DNA of 64,000 bases. Source: Tillandsia leiboldiana. Its lineage: Eukaryota > Streptophyta > Magnoliopsida > Poales > Bromeliaceae. The notes beneath the pieces were generated by a model, which saw nothing but the letters and a program-made list of their open reading frames with translations, ran no database searches and was not told where the DNA came from. A program made the translations under genes and the position numbers. This document shows positions 33,894-44,423 of this stretch, one piece after another; positions within the stretch are counted from its first letter, which is position 1; every line of letters starts with the position of its first letter. The stretch is taken from positions 5,129,133-5,193,132 of the forward strand of contig CM055080.1 in assembly GCA_029204045.2 (NCBI GenBank), given 5' to 3'.

Positions 33894-34690
33894 TGTTCAA
33901 TATTGAGAACCAAACTCCCAAAAAATTGACCAGGTCAAGCTATTGACCGAGTTGAAAGCGCCTTCGGATTGCGATTTGGCTCCTTGAGTGACCCTCGAGT
34001 GCACCAAGATCAAGCGATTCGATTGTAAAGGGATCGACTCAACCGGGTTCTTTCTCAATGTATAAAACGAACCGAACTCAAGAAACTTGAAAACTAATTT
34101 GGCTGAAGCTAGAGCCGAACTAATTATATTTCACGTGAAAAGAAAAATTATAGGAATTGACAAAGTACCGGGGCTCAAATTACAAAAAAACTAAAGGGAA
34201 AATACTAAATATACATCCATTTTTGGGTGTACATCGTACACCCCACCCATCCTAGGGTGGGGTGAATTCCACCCATCACTTCAAAGTGATGGGTGGAGAA
34301 GCCCCCACCCTTGGATGGATGGGGTGTAGGATCTACACCCAAAAATGAATGTAGAGGTAGCATTGCTCTTAAAAAATTGTGATCTTATGTCGGAAAAAAG
34401 ATCCTTATTACAAACAACCTTTCACTATTTATAGTATTTTTACTAACATGCGGTTACTGGGCAATTCGCATAGTAGGGGAGTGCTCTGGCCACATTCTTA
34501 TTGGTTATGAAAATCACTTCCACCTCTTCAAATGTTTCCGCCTAAAACTTCGTCTTTGGGTGTTTCTTTCTCAACTTCTAGGACACCATGTGTCATTCTT
34601 CTATGTGTCCACATGAGCTAAGCACGTGAGTAGAGTCGTCTACCAACTAATGCATCTTGTGCCAACTGGTGCTATCTTACGCCAACAACA
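33894..34690 (-). repeat. LTR of a truncated minus-strand gypsy
   Basis: The segment starts TGTTCAATATTG and ends CAACAACA in plus orientation, so it reads TGTTG...AACA in element orientation. A minus-strand TATA box CTATAAATAG lies at 34425-34434. A foldback element sits inside at 34212-34353. No partner LTR is in the window. Confidence 0.6.
34212..34353. mobile_element. 142-bp foldback MITE-like element
   Basis: The outer ends TACATCCATTTTTGGGTGTA and TACACCCAAAAATGAATGTA are inverted copies with one mismatch. Inside are nested palindromes (CCCACCC...GGGTGGGG-type and CATCACTTCAAAGTGATG). It has no coding capacity. The family is not identified. Confidence 0.7.
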
Positions 34691-35757
34691 GAAGTGTATA
34701 AGTAGCCTTTTTCATTTTATAGTAGTAAATTACATAGGAGGCCCCTCAACCTTTTGCCCAAATTTTAATCTGAGTCACTAACCTTCTCTGGTTGTTGTAA
34801 TTGGGTTTTAACCTTTTACCCCTCAACCTTTTGCCCAAATTTTAATCTAAGAAAGTCTTTTACAAATTTTAACCAATCCATTCTTTCCCTTTAAATCACT
34901 TTTATATCTTGCTAACCACACTCATATCAACAATCAAAACTTCCATCTGAAAGCTCTTATCAGAATAAAAAATGGTAAACTGATCACTTGGGCAACATCT
35001 CAATTTCATTTAGATGGCTAAACTTTAGTTTGTTTCAGTTGAGTCACCAAACTTCAATTACTGTTGTAAATGGATCACTCTATCAAACTAAATTTTTTTG
35101 TTCTAACAGAAGGACTGCAGAAATAGATTCAACTTTTGCGTCATCTGCGAAAGATGTAGTGATGATGGGCCAATGATTCAACTCCGTCATATTAAGACCA
35201 CAAAATTCAACAACTTACGTGTCTCTCACGAAATCATATGGTGGCTAAATTAGTACAATGCCATCTATTGATGATGACGTGGTAAATAAATCAATAATCT
35301 AACCTGATTAAAATAGAAATTGAAGCCTGGTAACTCAGATTGCAAAGTAACCCAAACTAAACTTCACAATAAAGTTCAATGATCAGTGGTCTAATTAATC
35401 TAACAGACATGAATGGAAATAGAAATCTCCAATCATAAAACCAAAATTCCAACAGTCAAGACAGGAAAGCCATAGACATGAACCATTTCGAATTCCAAAC
35501 TTGTAAAACAACGGGACCACAAACTGATCAGAAGTGCCGATCCTAAAGAACAACCCCAACATCCAGAGTCCTTTATTAAAATAATTGCAGATATTTCACA
35601 ACATAATGGGACAAAACATCAATCAATTACAAGTTTTTGCAATTGAACACAATAAAGAGCTTCCACGAGGGCATCACAAAAATATTTCAAACTTTTATTC
35701 GACATGAATGAATCAAATCGATCTGGTTCAGCAAGCACAAAACTAAGCTGCCTTTCA
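34691..35757. other. 3' flank of the SPX-MFS gene
   Basis: This is AT-rich sequence with no recognised repeat boundary or conserved coding region. The 3' untranslated region of the SPX-MFS gene on the minus strand should lie at the right end; a minus-strand TTTAATAAAGG motif near 35571-35581 is a plausible polyadenylation signal. A short open frame at 34988-35176 encodes nothing recognisable. Confidence 0.5.
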
Positions 35758-35996
35758 TTAGAAAAGAGAGTTGTATGTACAGACTGTAGCAACAATTGAG
35801 GCTACACAAATGACTAAGGATGGGAGCAAGGTGACATTGAGGAGCGTGTCTTCACCCAAATAACCAGCCAGAGTGATCGTGCCGTCTGCGACCACTCGAG
35901 CAAAGGTTCCAGCTTCCGTCGACAGAAGCCCACCGTTGTAGGTTCCACGTGCAAGGCGTGATGACATAACATTGGAGAGAAGGGAGAGATTGACAC
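35758..35996 (-). CDS. SPX-MFS: SPX-MFS vacuolar phosphate transporter, last coding exon
   Basis: This exon encodes the C-terminal 78 residues and the stop codon (TAA at 35758-35760). It follows a good acceptor (ttggccaatgcag) at 35997. It carries the family signature SRLARGTYNGGLLSTEAGT, a final hydrophobic helix around LLPSLVICVASIVATV, and the terminal TYNSLF typical of SPX-MFS (PHT5/VPT) proteins. In plants these proteins move inorganic phosphate across the tonoplast. The phase joins exactly to the exon at 50872-51005, completing a Gly codon. The exon looks under purifying selection: no stop or frameshift. Confidence 0.92.
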
Positions 35997-37710
35997 CTGC
36001 ATTGGCCAATATATTGTATTTTATGGGGAAGAAAATGAATCCAAACTTCATTCGAGTGAGCTAATTCAACAAAGAACATCCAGCAAAAAATATATATTTA
36101 GATACATTGCTAAAGAATTTCTAATTTGAGAAAAGGGAATAGGCAAGGTTCTCTAACCGTCATGCCATCTATGTAAATTTCAAAGTTTCAAGAAGTTCTA
36201 TACAAGTTCAGACGAAGATAAGCAAATATGCAAAAGTTTTTGTATACTCTTTTTTTATCTATACTGTTTTTTTCTATTTGGGTATCATATGCAGAAATAG
36301 ACCTCTTGTGGGTCATATATGCATAAGTCCCTATATTTTGAGGTGAAGGTAACTTAGAATATCGTCAATACCATGCAGTCATGTCGTGTCATTGGATTTG
36401 AATCTTTCTATATTAAATCCAATTCCGAATCTAATTAGGAAAGGGAACCAAAAAATGGTTGCAAAACCCAGCAGAAATTCAAATTATCATTGTGCTATCA
36501 GATAAATGCACCAAATATATTAAAACCTAGAAACATAGTTATTTTGGTAGCAAATAATGTACAAGTTTTCAAGACCTGAACCCATAAGATTGTATTCGGC
36601 CAGTAGATTAGCTAGACCTGATTCTACACAAAATATAAACATAAAGAATAGGAGAGAAAAAAAATCAATAGCACACATCTTGGCACAGTTCTGAATAAGC
36701 AGAATAAAAATGTCCTATTTATGCACTAGAGAACCGCTTAATTTTGGGGACACAACAGATGAATAACTCAAGTTAGCCTTCTTATTCTACCAAATAAACA
36801 CAAACTCAAAGAAAGGGTAAATAGCTGTTGTGGTCAAACATTGCTATTCTAAGATACCATAGGACTCCAATGGAATAGTCATATGCTTTGCTTTATTCCT
36901 CATTATCTGCAAAACTATTATAGACTACAGTTATCCCTCACAAGTACAAGCATCGCTGGCAATCATTAAATTAATCAATATGATGTAAATCCAATCACAA
37001 AGCTGACTATGTTCTCTGTTATCCTGGAGTAGCGGGATAACATGGAAAGTAAAATTTGTCCCTGAAACAAATGCACCGTAGATGTCTTGGCTAACAAAGT
37101 AGTCAGCTAAGTAAAAGCACAAGCTACCTGGTGATGAGTAGAAAGATTTGTACCGACCGTCCCTAGCGCAAGTGACAAAGGGCTTGGTGGCTGGTACCCG
37201 AAGTCCCGAGTTCGAAGCCTAGTTACTTCACATTTCCAGCTAAGTTTGTTTCTTAAAAAAAAATAAACAAAGCGGGTAGCATGCTACCTTTCTCTCAAAA
37301 AAAAAAAAAGATTTGTTCCGGCAATTTTCTGAGTGGTGAAAACTGAAAAGATTAGGAAGACAAGTAATACTTTCTAAATGTATGAAGCACTCTCAGGTAC
37401 TACTGTTAAGTCAAACTTAGTTATTACTCCTTTTAGTCTTCTTCTTTCTTATTTAGGTCACAAGAATTCTAAAATTCAAATTTGAAAGAAGCCTCCAAAT
37501 GTGAATATTATTTGGCAGTATCTGAAACTACGGAAAGACAATAATCCTAGCAGCAATTCTTGTCTTTAGTATTTGACTCATAATTACACAATTCTTAGGA
37601 AGCATGTTCTACAAACTTATCATGGACGGATCAGTGAAAAATAATAAATAACATATATTTTCCTTATTTAAAATAAAAGGGAAAATATCAGTGGCTTCTG
37701 ACAATAGAAA

Positions 37711-37711
<1 letters not shown>

Positions 37712-37792
<81 letters not shown>
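37712..37792. repeat. AT dinucleotide microsatellite, about 40 repeats
   Basis: An uninterrupted TA repeat lies directly beside the left end of the first GGCACG-rich element. Apparent Tyr-Ile repeat proteins here are artefacts. Confidence 0.97.
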
Positions 37793-37795
<3 letters not shown>

Positions 37796-38654
37796 GAATT
37801 TAAGTGTCGTGGCACGGGGTCGCGCCGAAAACTTACCGGTACGGTATGGCACGGTGTGTGCCGAGCAGATGAGTGCCGGTCACAAAAAATACATGTGTGC
37901 CGACACATAATGGCATGAAATATTTATTTTTTTTCACAACAAAATTTTTTAATTGTTTATTACGTATCTTTATCAAATCTTTTGAACTTTATTGAGAAAA
38001 TTACTTAGTAAATTAAAAAAAATAGGATTTTGAGCAAGGAATTAAGTATCCATTCGTGCCTTATGGCACGGAGCGATACGTATCGTGCCGCCAATTAGGC
38101 GGCACGGTACAGGGGGGTCTCTCTTGGCCCTCCCGTGCCGCGATACTCTCTGAGTATCGAACGAGACAGAGCGATACCCAGAGTGTGATGATCCGGACTT
38201 CCGCAGGAACTGTTGCAACATTAAACAGTGACTGTAGGAAGCTTATACGGTGTAACGGAACTTGTAGAGTCGAAATTGGACCTCAGAAATAGACTCGGCG
38301 CGAAAATCGAATCAAGTGGGCTTTTCCGGGGGCTTTCGGCAAAATTTCGGATGAGAATTTGACGAAATGGACAGCGGATTTGGACTCAGCGCGCGAAAAC
38401 GATCAAAATGGTATATTTACTTTATTTTTTCGCCAAAAATTACTGTTCACCGGAACAGTAACTCCGGCCGGCCGGAATTACTGTTCCGGCGGCCGGCGGC
38501 AACCGGCGGGCGGCGGTGCAGCGGCGGCGCAGCGGCGGAGCACGGTGGAGCGCGGCAGAGCGCGGCGGAGCGCGGCGCGGGCAGCGCGGGCAGGCGCGCA
38601 TGCTGGTCGGTCCACGGCATGGCGTGCACCGGGTGCACTGAAGATCGGCGATGA

Positions 38655-38831
38655 CACGTGGCGTCCTCTGATTGGTTGGCCGGCTTCTAGATCTGTGACA
38701 CGTGGCACACTCCGATTGGCCAACACTTTCCGGAAAACCCGGAGCGGGGACCCGGGCATGTGCACCATGTGGGACACGTGGCGACATCTGAGTGGACTTG
38801 CACGGGCTGTTTCCTGTTTTGTGAACACGTG
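38655..38831 (+). promoter_or_regulatory. Four G-box (ACACGTGGC) motifs upstream of the LTR TATA box
   Basis: CACGTG occurs at 38655-38660, 38699-38704, 38775-38780 and 38826-38831, each followed by GC, interleaved with GATTGG/GGTTGG (CCAAT-type) motifs. G-boxes are known bZIP and bHLH binding sites in plants. Use by this LTR is inferred from position only. Confidence 0.7.
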
Positions 38832-39660
38832 GCGCGTCCTGGTTGGTCCTTTCGGTGTTTCCTGTTTTGTCCGGATCCCGTGTGGAGCCCAAAAGATTCC
38901 TTGGCCCATTATATAAGGAATCACTCCCTCTCTCCCTTTCTCACTGAAAATTCCGAAGCTTAGAGAGAGAATCTGAGCATGTGCCCTCTATGAAAATTAT
39001 TCCTCTCTCTCTTCTCTCTCTCCCCTAGAAATTTCAGAATTTTTGGAGTTGCCCATAGCGAGTTATCTGCAACGCGGCGCACTGCGACGATTTCCTTTTT
39101 CGGCCCATTTTCCGTCGCAGTTCAGTCGAAAAATCCCTGTGTGCTAACCAGGAGGAATTTTTGAACGATTTTTGCGGCAGCGCGTTCCTAAGAGGTAAGG
39201 CTTCGATTTTCGTGTTGATCACTTCGCTCTGTTTCGTACTTTTGGCACGATTCCCGAGGCCTCTTTGACCCCCCTTTTTGCTGTGGTGTGCTTTGGACAG
39301 CATCGACTTCTCCAATTTATATCTTGAGCTAAGAGCATCGGATCGAGGCGTTTAAAGAGTCGATTTCGATCTACTCGTCGCAAGGAACGCAACCGTAATT
39401 TTTCTGGATTTTTCTGAGTACTGTACAGAGGTGAAATGTCTCGTTTTCCGTGCTGTTTGAAAAAACAGCAAAAGTTGTGTTTTTACGAATAGTATATTTA
39501 CACCTTGTGCAATGTGTGTTGCTGTAGGGCACCGTTTTCGGCAGACAGCAGTTTTAGGAGACTGTGGACAGCCAGGAGACTATCTGGGTGTAGTGCACGC
39601 TTTTCGAGGCGGGCGGTTGTTGCTTGCCTCATTTTTGACGTGCTCACTGGGATTATTAGA

Positions 39661-39985
39661 ACTCCCCTAAAATTAAATGTGACAATTGATGAGAACCATA
39701 CATATGACCCCACAGATAGCTTATTTTGGGACACTGTGGTTGGGACGAACTCCCCTAAAATTAAATGTGCAATTGATGAGAACCATACATATGATGGCTT
39801 ATTTTGGGACACTGAGGTTGGGACGAACTCCCCTAAAATTAAATGTGACAATTGATGAGAACCATACATATGATGGCTTATTTTGGGACACTGTGGTTGG
39901 GACGAACTCCCCTAAAATTAAATGTGACAATTGATGAGAACCATACATATGATGGCTTATTTTGGGACACTGTGGTTGGGACAAA
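39661..39985 (+). repeat. 78-88-bp tandem repeat, four units, in the gypsy LTR
   Basis: Each unit contains ACTCCCCTAAAATTAAATG, GATGAGAACCATACATATGA and TTTTGGGACACTG. The first unit is longer by about 9 bp. The same array is in the 3' LTR at 47308-47632. Confidence 0.92.
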
Positions 39986-41298
39986 GGCTATAATCTCGCA
40001 TGCAAATAACTTTTATATCAGTACAGTAAATTAATCTTTTTAAAATAAATATTTGACACCTTTCTACAGCTTTTAAATAGTACAATTGCATGCTTGCTTG
40101 GACATCTAGTTAGCCACTATTTATTGCTACACTATCATATTGGGGTTTGACATGTTTTATTGCTCTCCTTTGCATTCAGATGCTTGTTGCTCGAGTATGA
40201 GCAGGGGTTTGGGATAGTGTAGTCGAGATTGTACTAGATTGTGGACTTGTGGGGTATTGCGGTGACCGCGGACAGTAGGCGGTCGACCGGATGTTTATCC
40301 TTGCATTAGATTGGGGTTGAGTCTGGTTTATTTTTGCATCAGCTGGGGATTGGGTTTACTGTAGTGGATGGAGTTTCCCATTTTGATCATAGTCATGATC
40401 CAGTCCTGCTATTGTGAGACATTGGTTACAGAGATGCTTGATACAGAGATACTTTACTCGTGTGGGTCGCTCCCCTCGAGTGCCACTCCGGAGTAGCCTT
40501 TTGGCCGTGCCGGTGCCGGTCAGTTGGTGAGTTGTGAGTGATGACAGAGCAGGCCGTGCCAGGTGCTGGTCAGTTGGTGAGTTGTGAGTGATGACAGAGC
40601 AGGCAGTGCCAGTGTTCCCTGACCCTTTGATTGGGTTTCTTTGGGCGGTTAGCCTTATAGTTGCATGCATACAAGCATGCATACAATTATCTTTTGGCAC
40701 TACATTTAGAGGCATTGTAGTAGCAGTTTCCTTTTCAGCAACCTTTATAGCTTACTACTGTTCCTTCCTTTTGCCTCTAGTAGTCCTAGTGGGTCCGTCA
40801 GAGTTGAGGTTTTACCCACTAGGGGAGGCTACTGGTTTATCTGGTAGTTCTCACCCCCATTGTTATTTTCTGTCTCTTTCTATACCTTCATTTTTGCAGA
40901 GTCGTCTGCGGGAGCTGCTAGGCCATCGGCAGCTGATCGAGGTAAGGGGATCGCTGAGTAGATAGATCTCCTGTGAAACTGAGAGTTGTTAGACAGATGC
41001 TGTACCCTTCACTCAGACTGTGGTATTTTTCTTTTTATTTTGAGTCTGGCTTTCGCCAGCTGGTTGTACTATTTTGGTGAGCTGGGAGATTATTGTATTT
41101 ATTACAGCTTTATTTTTAGTTCCAGTCTGAGATACTATGTGGTTCTTCTATTTCAGCTTTGTATTATGCTCTTTTATTATACATCTTATATCTGAGCAGG
41201 TTACCAGCGCTTCGTGTACGCGGGAAGTTCCGTGTGCACGGCGGATCTGTAGACGGACCCGGGGTCTGGTTTACACCCCGGGGCGTGACAGATTAAGT

Positions 41299-41310
41299 TG
41301 GTATCAGAAC
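41299..41310 (+). other. Primer binding site of the intronic gypsy
   Basis: TGGTATCAGAAC begins 8 bp after the LTR end. It matches the initiator Met tRNA site TGGTATCAGAGC except for one base. Confidence 0.85.
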
Positions 41311-41566
41311 TTAGGGATAGGTCAGTTGGGACTTAGGAAATCCTAGGCTTTTGGCAGACCCTAGGATTATAGGGCGCGAGAGACGAGACATTTTGCGAAA
41401 GTCGTTGATTTATTTATTTGACTCTTCCAGTTAGCGAAGAGGGATCGACATACCCAATTTCTGGTGAACAGTTATGTTGGCTGCAGACAACATAAAGTCA
41501 CAGAAATAGGGGGATGTCTTTGACTTTCGCTAGATTGGGTCGTGTGGGGTTTTGTTTTGCTGATTT

Positions 41567-42295
41567 GTGGCTTCTGGTGACAGTATGTCGCCCCTTCATC
41601 GTTTTTCCGCCGGGGGTATTCCCACCCCTTCTGAGGAGCCCGAGCAGGCAGTATCCGCCGAACTGGGGGAACTAAGGGCCTTGGTGACTCATTTAGTGGC
41701 AAGGAGCTTTCGACAGAACCAGCGTTTGGAGCAGCTGTTGGCGCAGATGAGTGATCCGGTAGTCGGGGAGAGGGCCAGGGCTCCTGAGCGGCATTTTGAG
41801 AGAAAACGCCCAGCCCCGGATGATGATGGACAGGCCAGTTCTCGGAGACGGCCACGGCTTCGCGGCAAGTGTATTTTCTGTAGGGGACCGCATCCAGAAG
41901 ACACATGTGATTTAAGGTGGGGTCGATGTTTCCATTGTGGGCAGCCGGGCCACATCCGAGCTACATGCCCCCCCCCGACCTTTGTAGCACCATCTTCAGT
42001 CTTGACTCCCATCATATCTCAGCCGAGGGCACGATCGAGGCAACAGAGATCGCAGCGGCAATTTCAGCGGCAGCAGCAGTCACGGCCGTTGCGAGTTCCT
42101 GGCAGTTGTATCTTTTGTGGAGGTCATCATTTTCCTGGTACTTGTGATCAACGGTGGGGACGCTGCTACCTGTGTGGACAGCCTGGGCACCTACGAGTTA
42201 CGTGCCCTTCGGGGATAACTGTGGCACCTACTTCGGCGTTTGTCCCTACCACTTCCCAGCTACGACCGGGACTTCACCGACAGACCTTCAAGTAG
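41567..42295 (+). CDS. gag: Gypsy Gag without capsid core, duplicated zinc-knuckle pair
   Basis: The 242-residue open frame has a short N-terminal part with leucine-rich heptads (about 27-65), a basic stretch, and four knuckle-like motifs: CIFCRGPHPEDTC, CFHCGQPGHIRATC, CIFCGGHHFPGTC and CYLCGQPGHLRVTC. The third and fourth repeat the first and second with the same Asp-X-Arg-Trp-Gly-Arg-Cys linker. The usual gypsy gag core with its Trp-Trp and FDAFF-type motifs, seen in the 17167-19038 gene, is absent, so this protein may bind nucleic acid but should not build a capsid. The exact start is uncertain; the first ATG may be at 41584. Confidence 0.72.
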   Translation: MASGDSMSPLHRFSAGGIPTPSEEPEQAVSAELGELRALVTHLVARSFRQNQRLEQLLAQMSDPVVGERARAPERHFERKRPAPDDDGQASSRRRPRLRGKCIFCRGPHPEDTCDLRWGRCFHCGQPGHIRATCPPPTFVAPSSVLTPIISQPRARSRQQRSQRQFQRQQQSRPLRVPGSCIFCGGHHFPGTCDQRWGRCYLCGQPGHLRVTCPSGITVAPTSAFVPTTSQLRPGLHRQTFK

Positions 42296-42828
42296 ATCAA
42301 GTTTCGTTCCCCCGCCCTTCTAGAGAGAGACAGCCGTTGTCGAGCAGTCAGGATGACTTAGCACTGGCGGAGGATTCTACTATAGCTGACCGAGTGGAGG
42401 CAGGTATGACTTACTTTCTGGCATAAGGGCTCGTACCTCGTTTATATAGGGGCATCTCTTTTATTTGTAGAGAACGTGCATCATTGCATGGGTTAGGGAT
42501 AGGACTATCACCTTGTGCACGGAAGGTACAGACTCCGGATCATACTTTGCATATAGAGGAGTGCTGTTAGTCCCGCCCGATTTAGATCGAGTCCTGGATT
42601 ATGCCAGCAGACCCATTAGTCTTGAGACAGCCGAGGGACTTTGATGTGGTTCTGGGGATGCTGGCTAGCTCAGTATTTCGCGACTATAGATTGCGCCGCG
42701 AGGACTGTGACTTTTAGCGAGCCAGGCCAGGAGGTGTTTGTGTATAGAGGATGTCAGAGCGCTTCTTTGCCTCTATGGTTTCGACTTCCCGAGCGAGGCA
42801 GATGATCCATTGAGGATGTGTAGCCTTT
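42296..42828 (+). pseudogene. Decayed gypsy protease region
   Basis: The region expected to encode the aspartic protease is broken by stops. A GASLLF-like remnant stands where the DTGA active site should be, preceded by Tyr-Ile instead of Asp-Thr, and a later FDVVLGM remnant is followed by a deletion. No working protease can come from this copy. Confidence 0.7.
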
Positions 42829-44423
42829 TTGGCTAGTGTTGTTGAAGGGCCTACGGCGGCGCCGGGACTCGGGGATATCCCTATTGCCCGCGAGTTCCCG
42901 GATGTTTTCCCACCTGAGCTGGCTAGCATGCCGCCAGATAGGGAGATTGAGTTCGTGATTGACGTAGTTCCAGGAACTGCGCCAATCTCTAAGGCTCCTT
43001 ACCGAATGGCACCGGCTGAGCTGCGAGAGCTTAAGGCGCAACTCCAGGATTTGATGGATAAGGATTTTATTAGACCAAGTGTGTCGCCTTGGGAGCGCCG
43101 GTGCTATTCGTGAAGAAGAAGGACGGGTCACTTCGACTGTGCGTGGATTATAGGGAATTGAACAAAGTGACCATTAAGAACAAGTACCCTTTGCCGCGCA
43201 TTGATGATCTCTTTGGTCAGCTGCAAGGGTCTTGTATCTTTTCCAAGGTAGATTTGCAGTCCGGTTACCACCAATTGAAGGTGAAGGCCGAGGATATCCC
43301 GAAGACAGCATTTAGGTCACGGTACGGGCATTATGAGTTTACAGTTATGCCTTTTGGACTAACTAATGCCCGTGCCGCATTCATGGATTTAATGAACCGG
43401 ATCTTCCGACCGTACTTAGATCGATTCGTGGTAGTATTCATTAATGATATCTTGGTTTACTCCCGGAGTGATGCTGAGCATGAAGAACACCTGAGGATTG
43501 TGCTGCAACTTCTGCGAGAAAAGAAGTTGTTTGCCAAGCTGGCGAAGTGCGAGTTTTGGCTTCGGGAGGTAGTCTTCTTGGGCCATGTGATTTCCGCCGC
43601 AGGTGTGGTGGTGGACCCGGCGAAGATTGAGGCAGTCCGGGATTGGCCCCGACCGACGACCGTTTCGGAGGTGCGTAGTTTTATGGGCTTAGCTGGTTAT
43701 TATCGTCGGTTTGTGGAAGGCTTTGCGAAGCTTTCCACACCCCTCACTCGTTTGACGCGTAAATGAGTGAAGTTTATCTGAAGTGAGGACTGTCAGAGGA
43801 GCTTTGAGGAGCTGAAGAGTAGACTGATGACCGCTCCTATCCTTTCCCTCCCTGTTATGGGGAAAGGATATATAATCTACAGTGACGCATCACACAGCGG
43901 ACTTGGTTGTGTGTTGATGCAGGAAGGAAGGGTAATTGCTTATGCATCAAGGCAACTCAAGGATTATGAGAAGAATTACCCTACCCATGACTTGGAGCTT
44001 GCTGCTGTAGTGGTTGCACTGAAGCTTTGGCGTCATTATCTATATGGGGAACACTGTGAAATCTACACTGACCACAAGAGCCTAAAGTACCTGTTCACGC
44101 AAAAGGAGCTGAATTTGAGGCAACGTAGATGGTTAGAGCTACTAAAGGATTATGATGTAGACATCCTGTACCATCCGGGCAAGGCCAATGTAGTCACTGA
44201 TGCCTTGAGTAGGAGGGCGGCGCAAAGTTTGTCTATGTTGATCACAGACCAGGCGTCGCTATTAGAGGAGATGAGACGGCTCGAGATAGAGGTTGTGTCG
44301 CCTGGGGTCTCTGCTAGACTGACGTCTTTAGTCGTGCAGCCCACTCTGCTGGACAGGATCAGGGAGAAACAGAGTGAGGACCCCCACTCGACCAGGATTA
44401 GAGATCAAATTCCGAATGATTAG
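42829..44423 (+). pseudogene. pol: Gypsy reverse transcriptase and RNase H, mutated
   Basis: Reverse transcriptase and RNase H copy element RNA into DNA. The N-terminal part is at 42829-43113, then a frameshift of single-base-deletion type near 43091. The next frame (43089-43766) holds LCVDYRELNKVT, SKVDLQSGYHQL and MPFGLTNARAAF. The catalytic box reads FINDILVYS, with Asn in place of the first Asp of the usual Asp-Asp pair. Two TGA stops follow at 43764-43766 and near 43780. RNase H is open at 43827-44423 with YSDASHSGLG, HDLELAAVV and IYTDHKSLKYL. The enzyme should be inactive both by truncation and by the active-site change. Confidence 0.9.

Larger units (their letters stand above)
38184..41290 (+). 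repeat. 5' LTR of the intronic gypsy
   Basis: The 3107-bp LTR has four CACGTG boxes at 38655, 38699, 38775 and 38826, a TATA box (CATTATATAAGG) at about 38908-38919, a CT-rich leader, and a 78-88-bp tandem array at 39661-39985. It differs from the 3' LTR by scattered substitutions and three obvious indels (about 21, 12 and 12-15 bp). The open frames inside it are not genes. Confidence 0.95.

Noticed and set aside
36931..37122. Open frame in the large SPX-MFS intron as an extra exon
   Set aside because: The flanking exons already join in phase and are contiguous in the conserved protein; no residue is missing between them.
37609..37918. Tyr-Ile repeat proteins on both strands
   Set aside because: They are translations of the AT microsatellite at 37712-37792.
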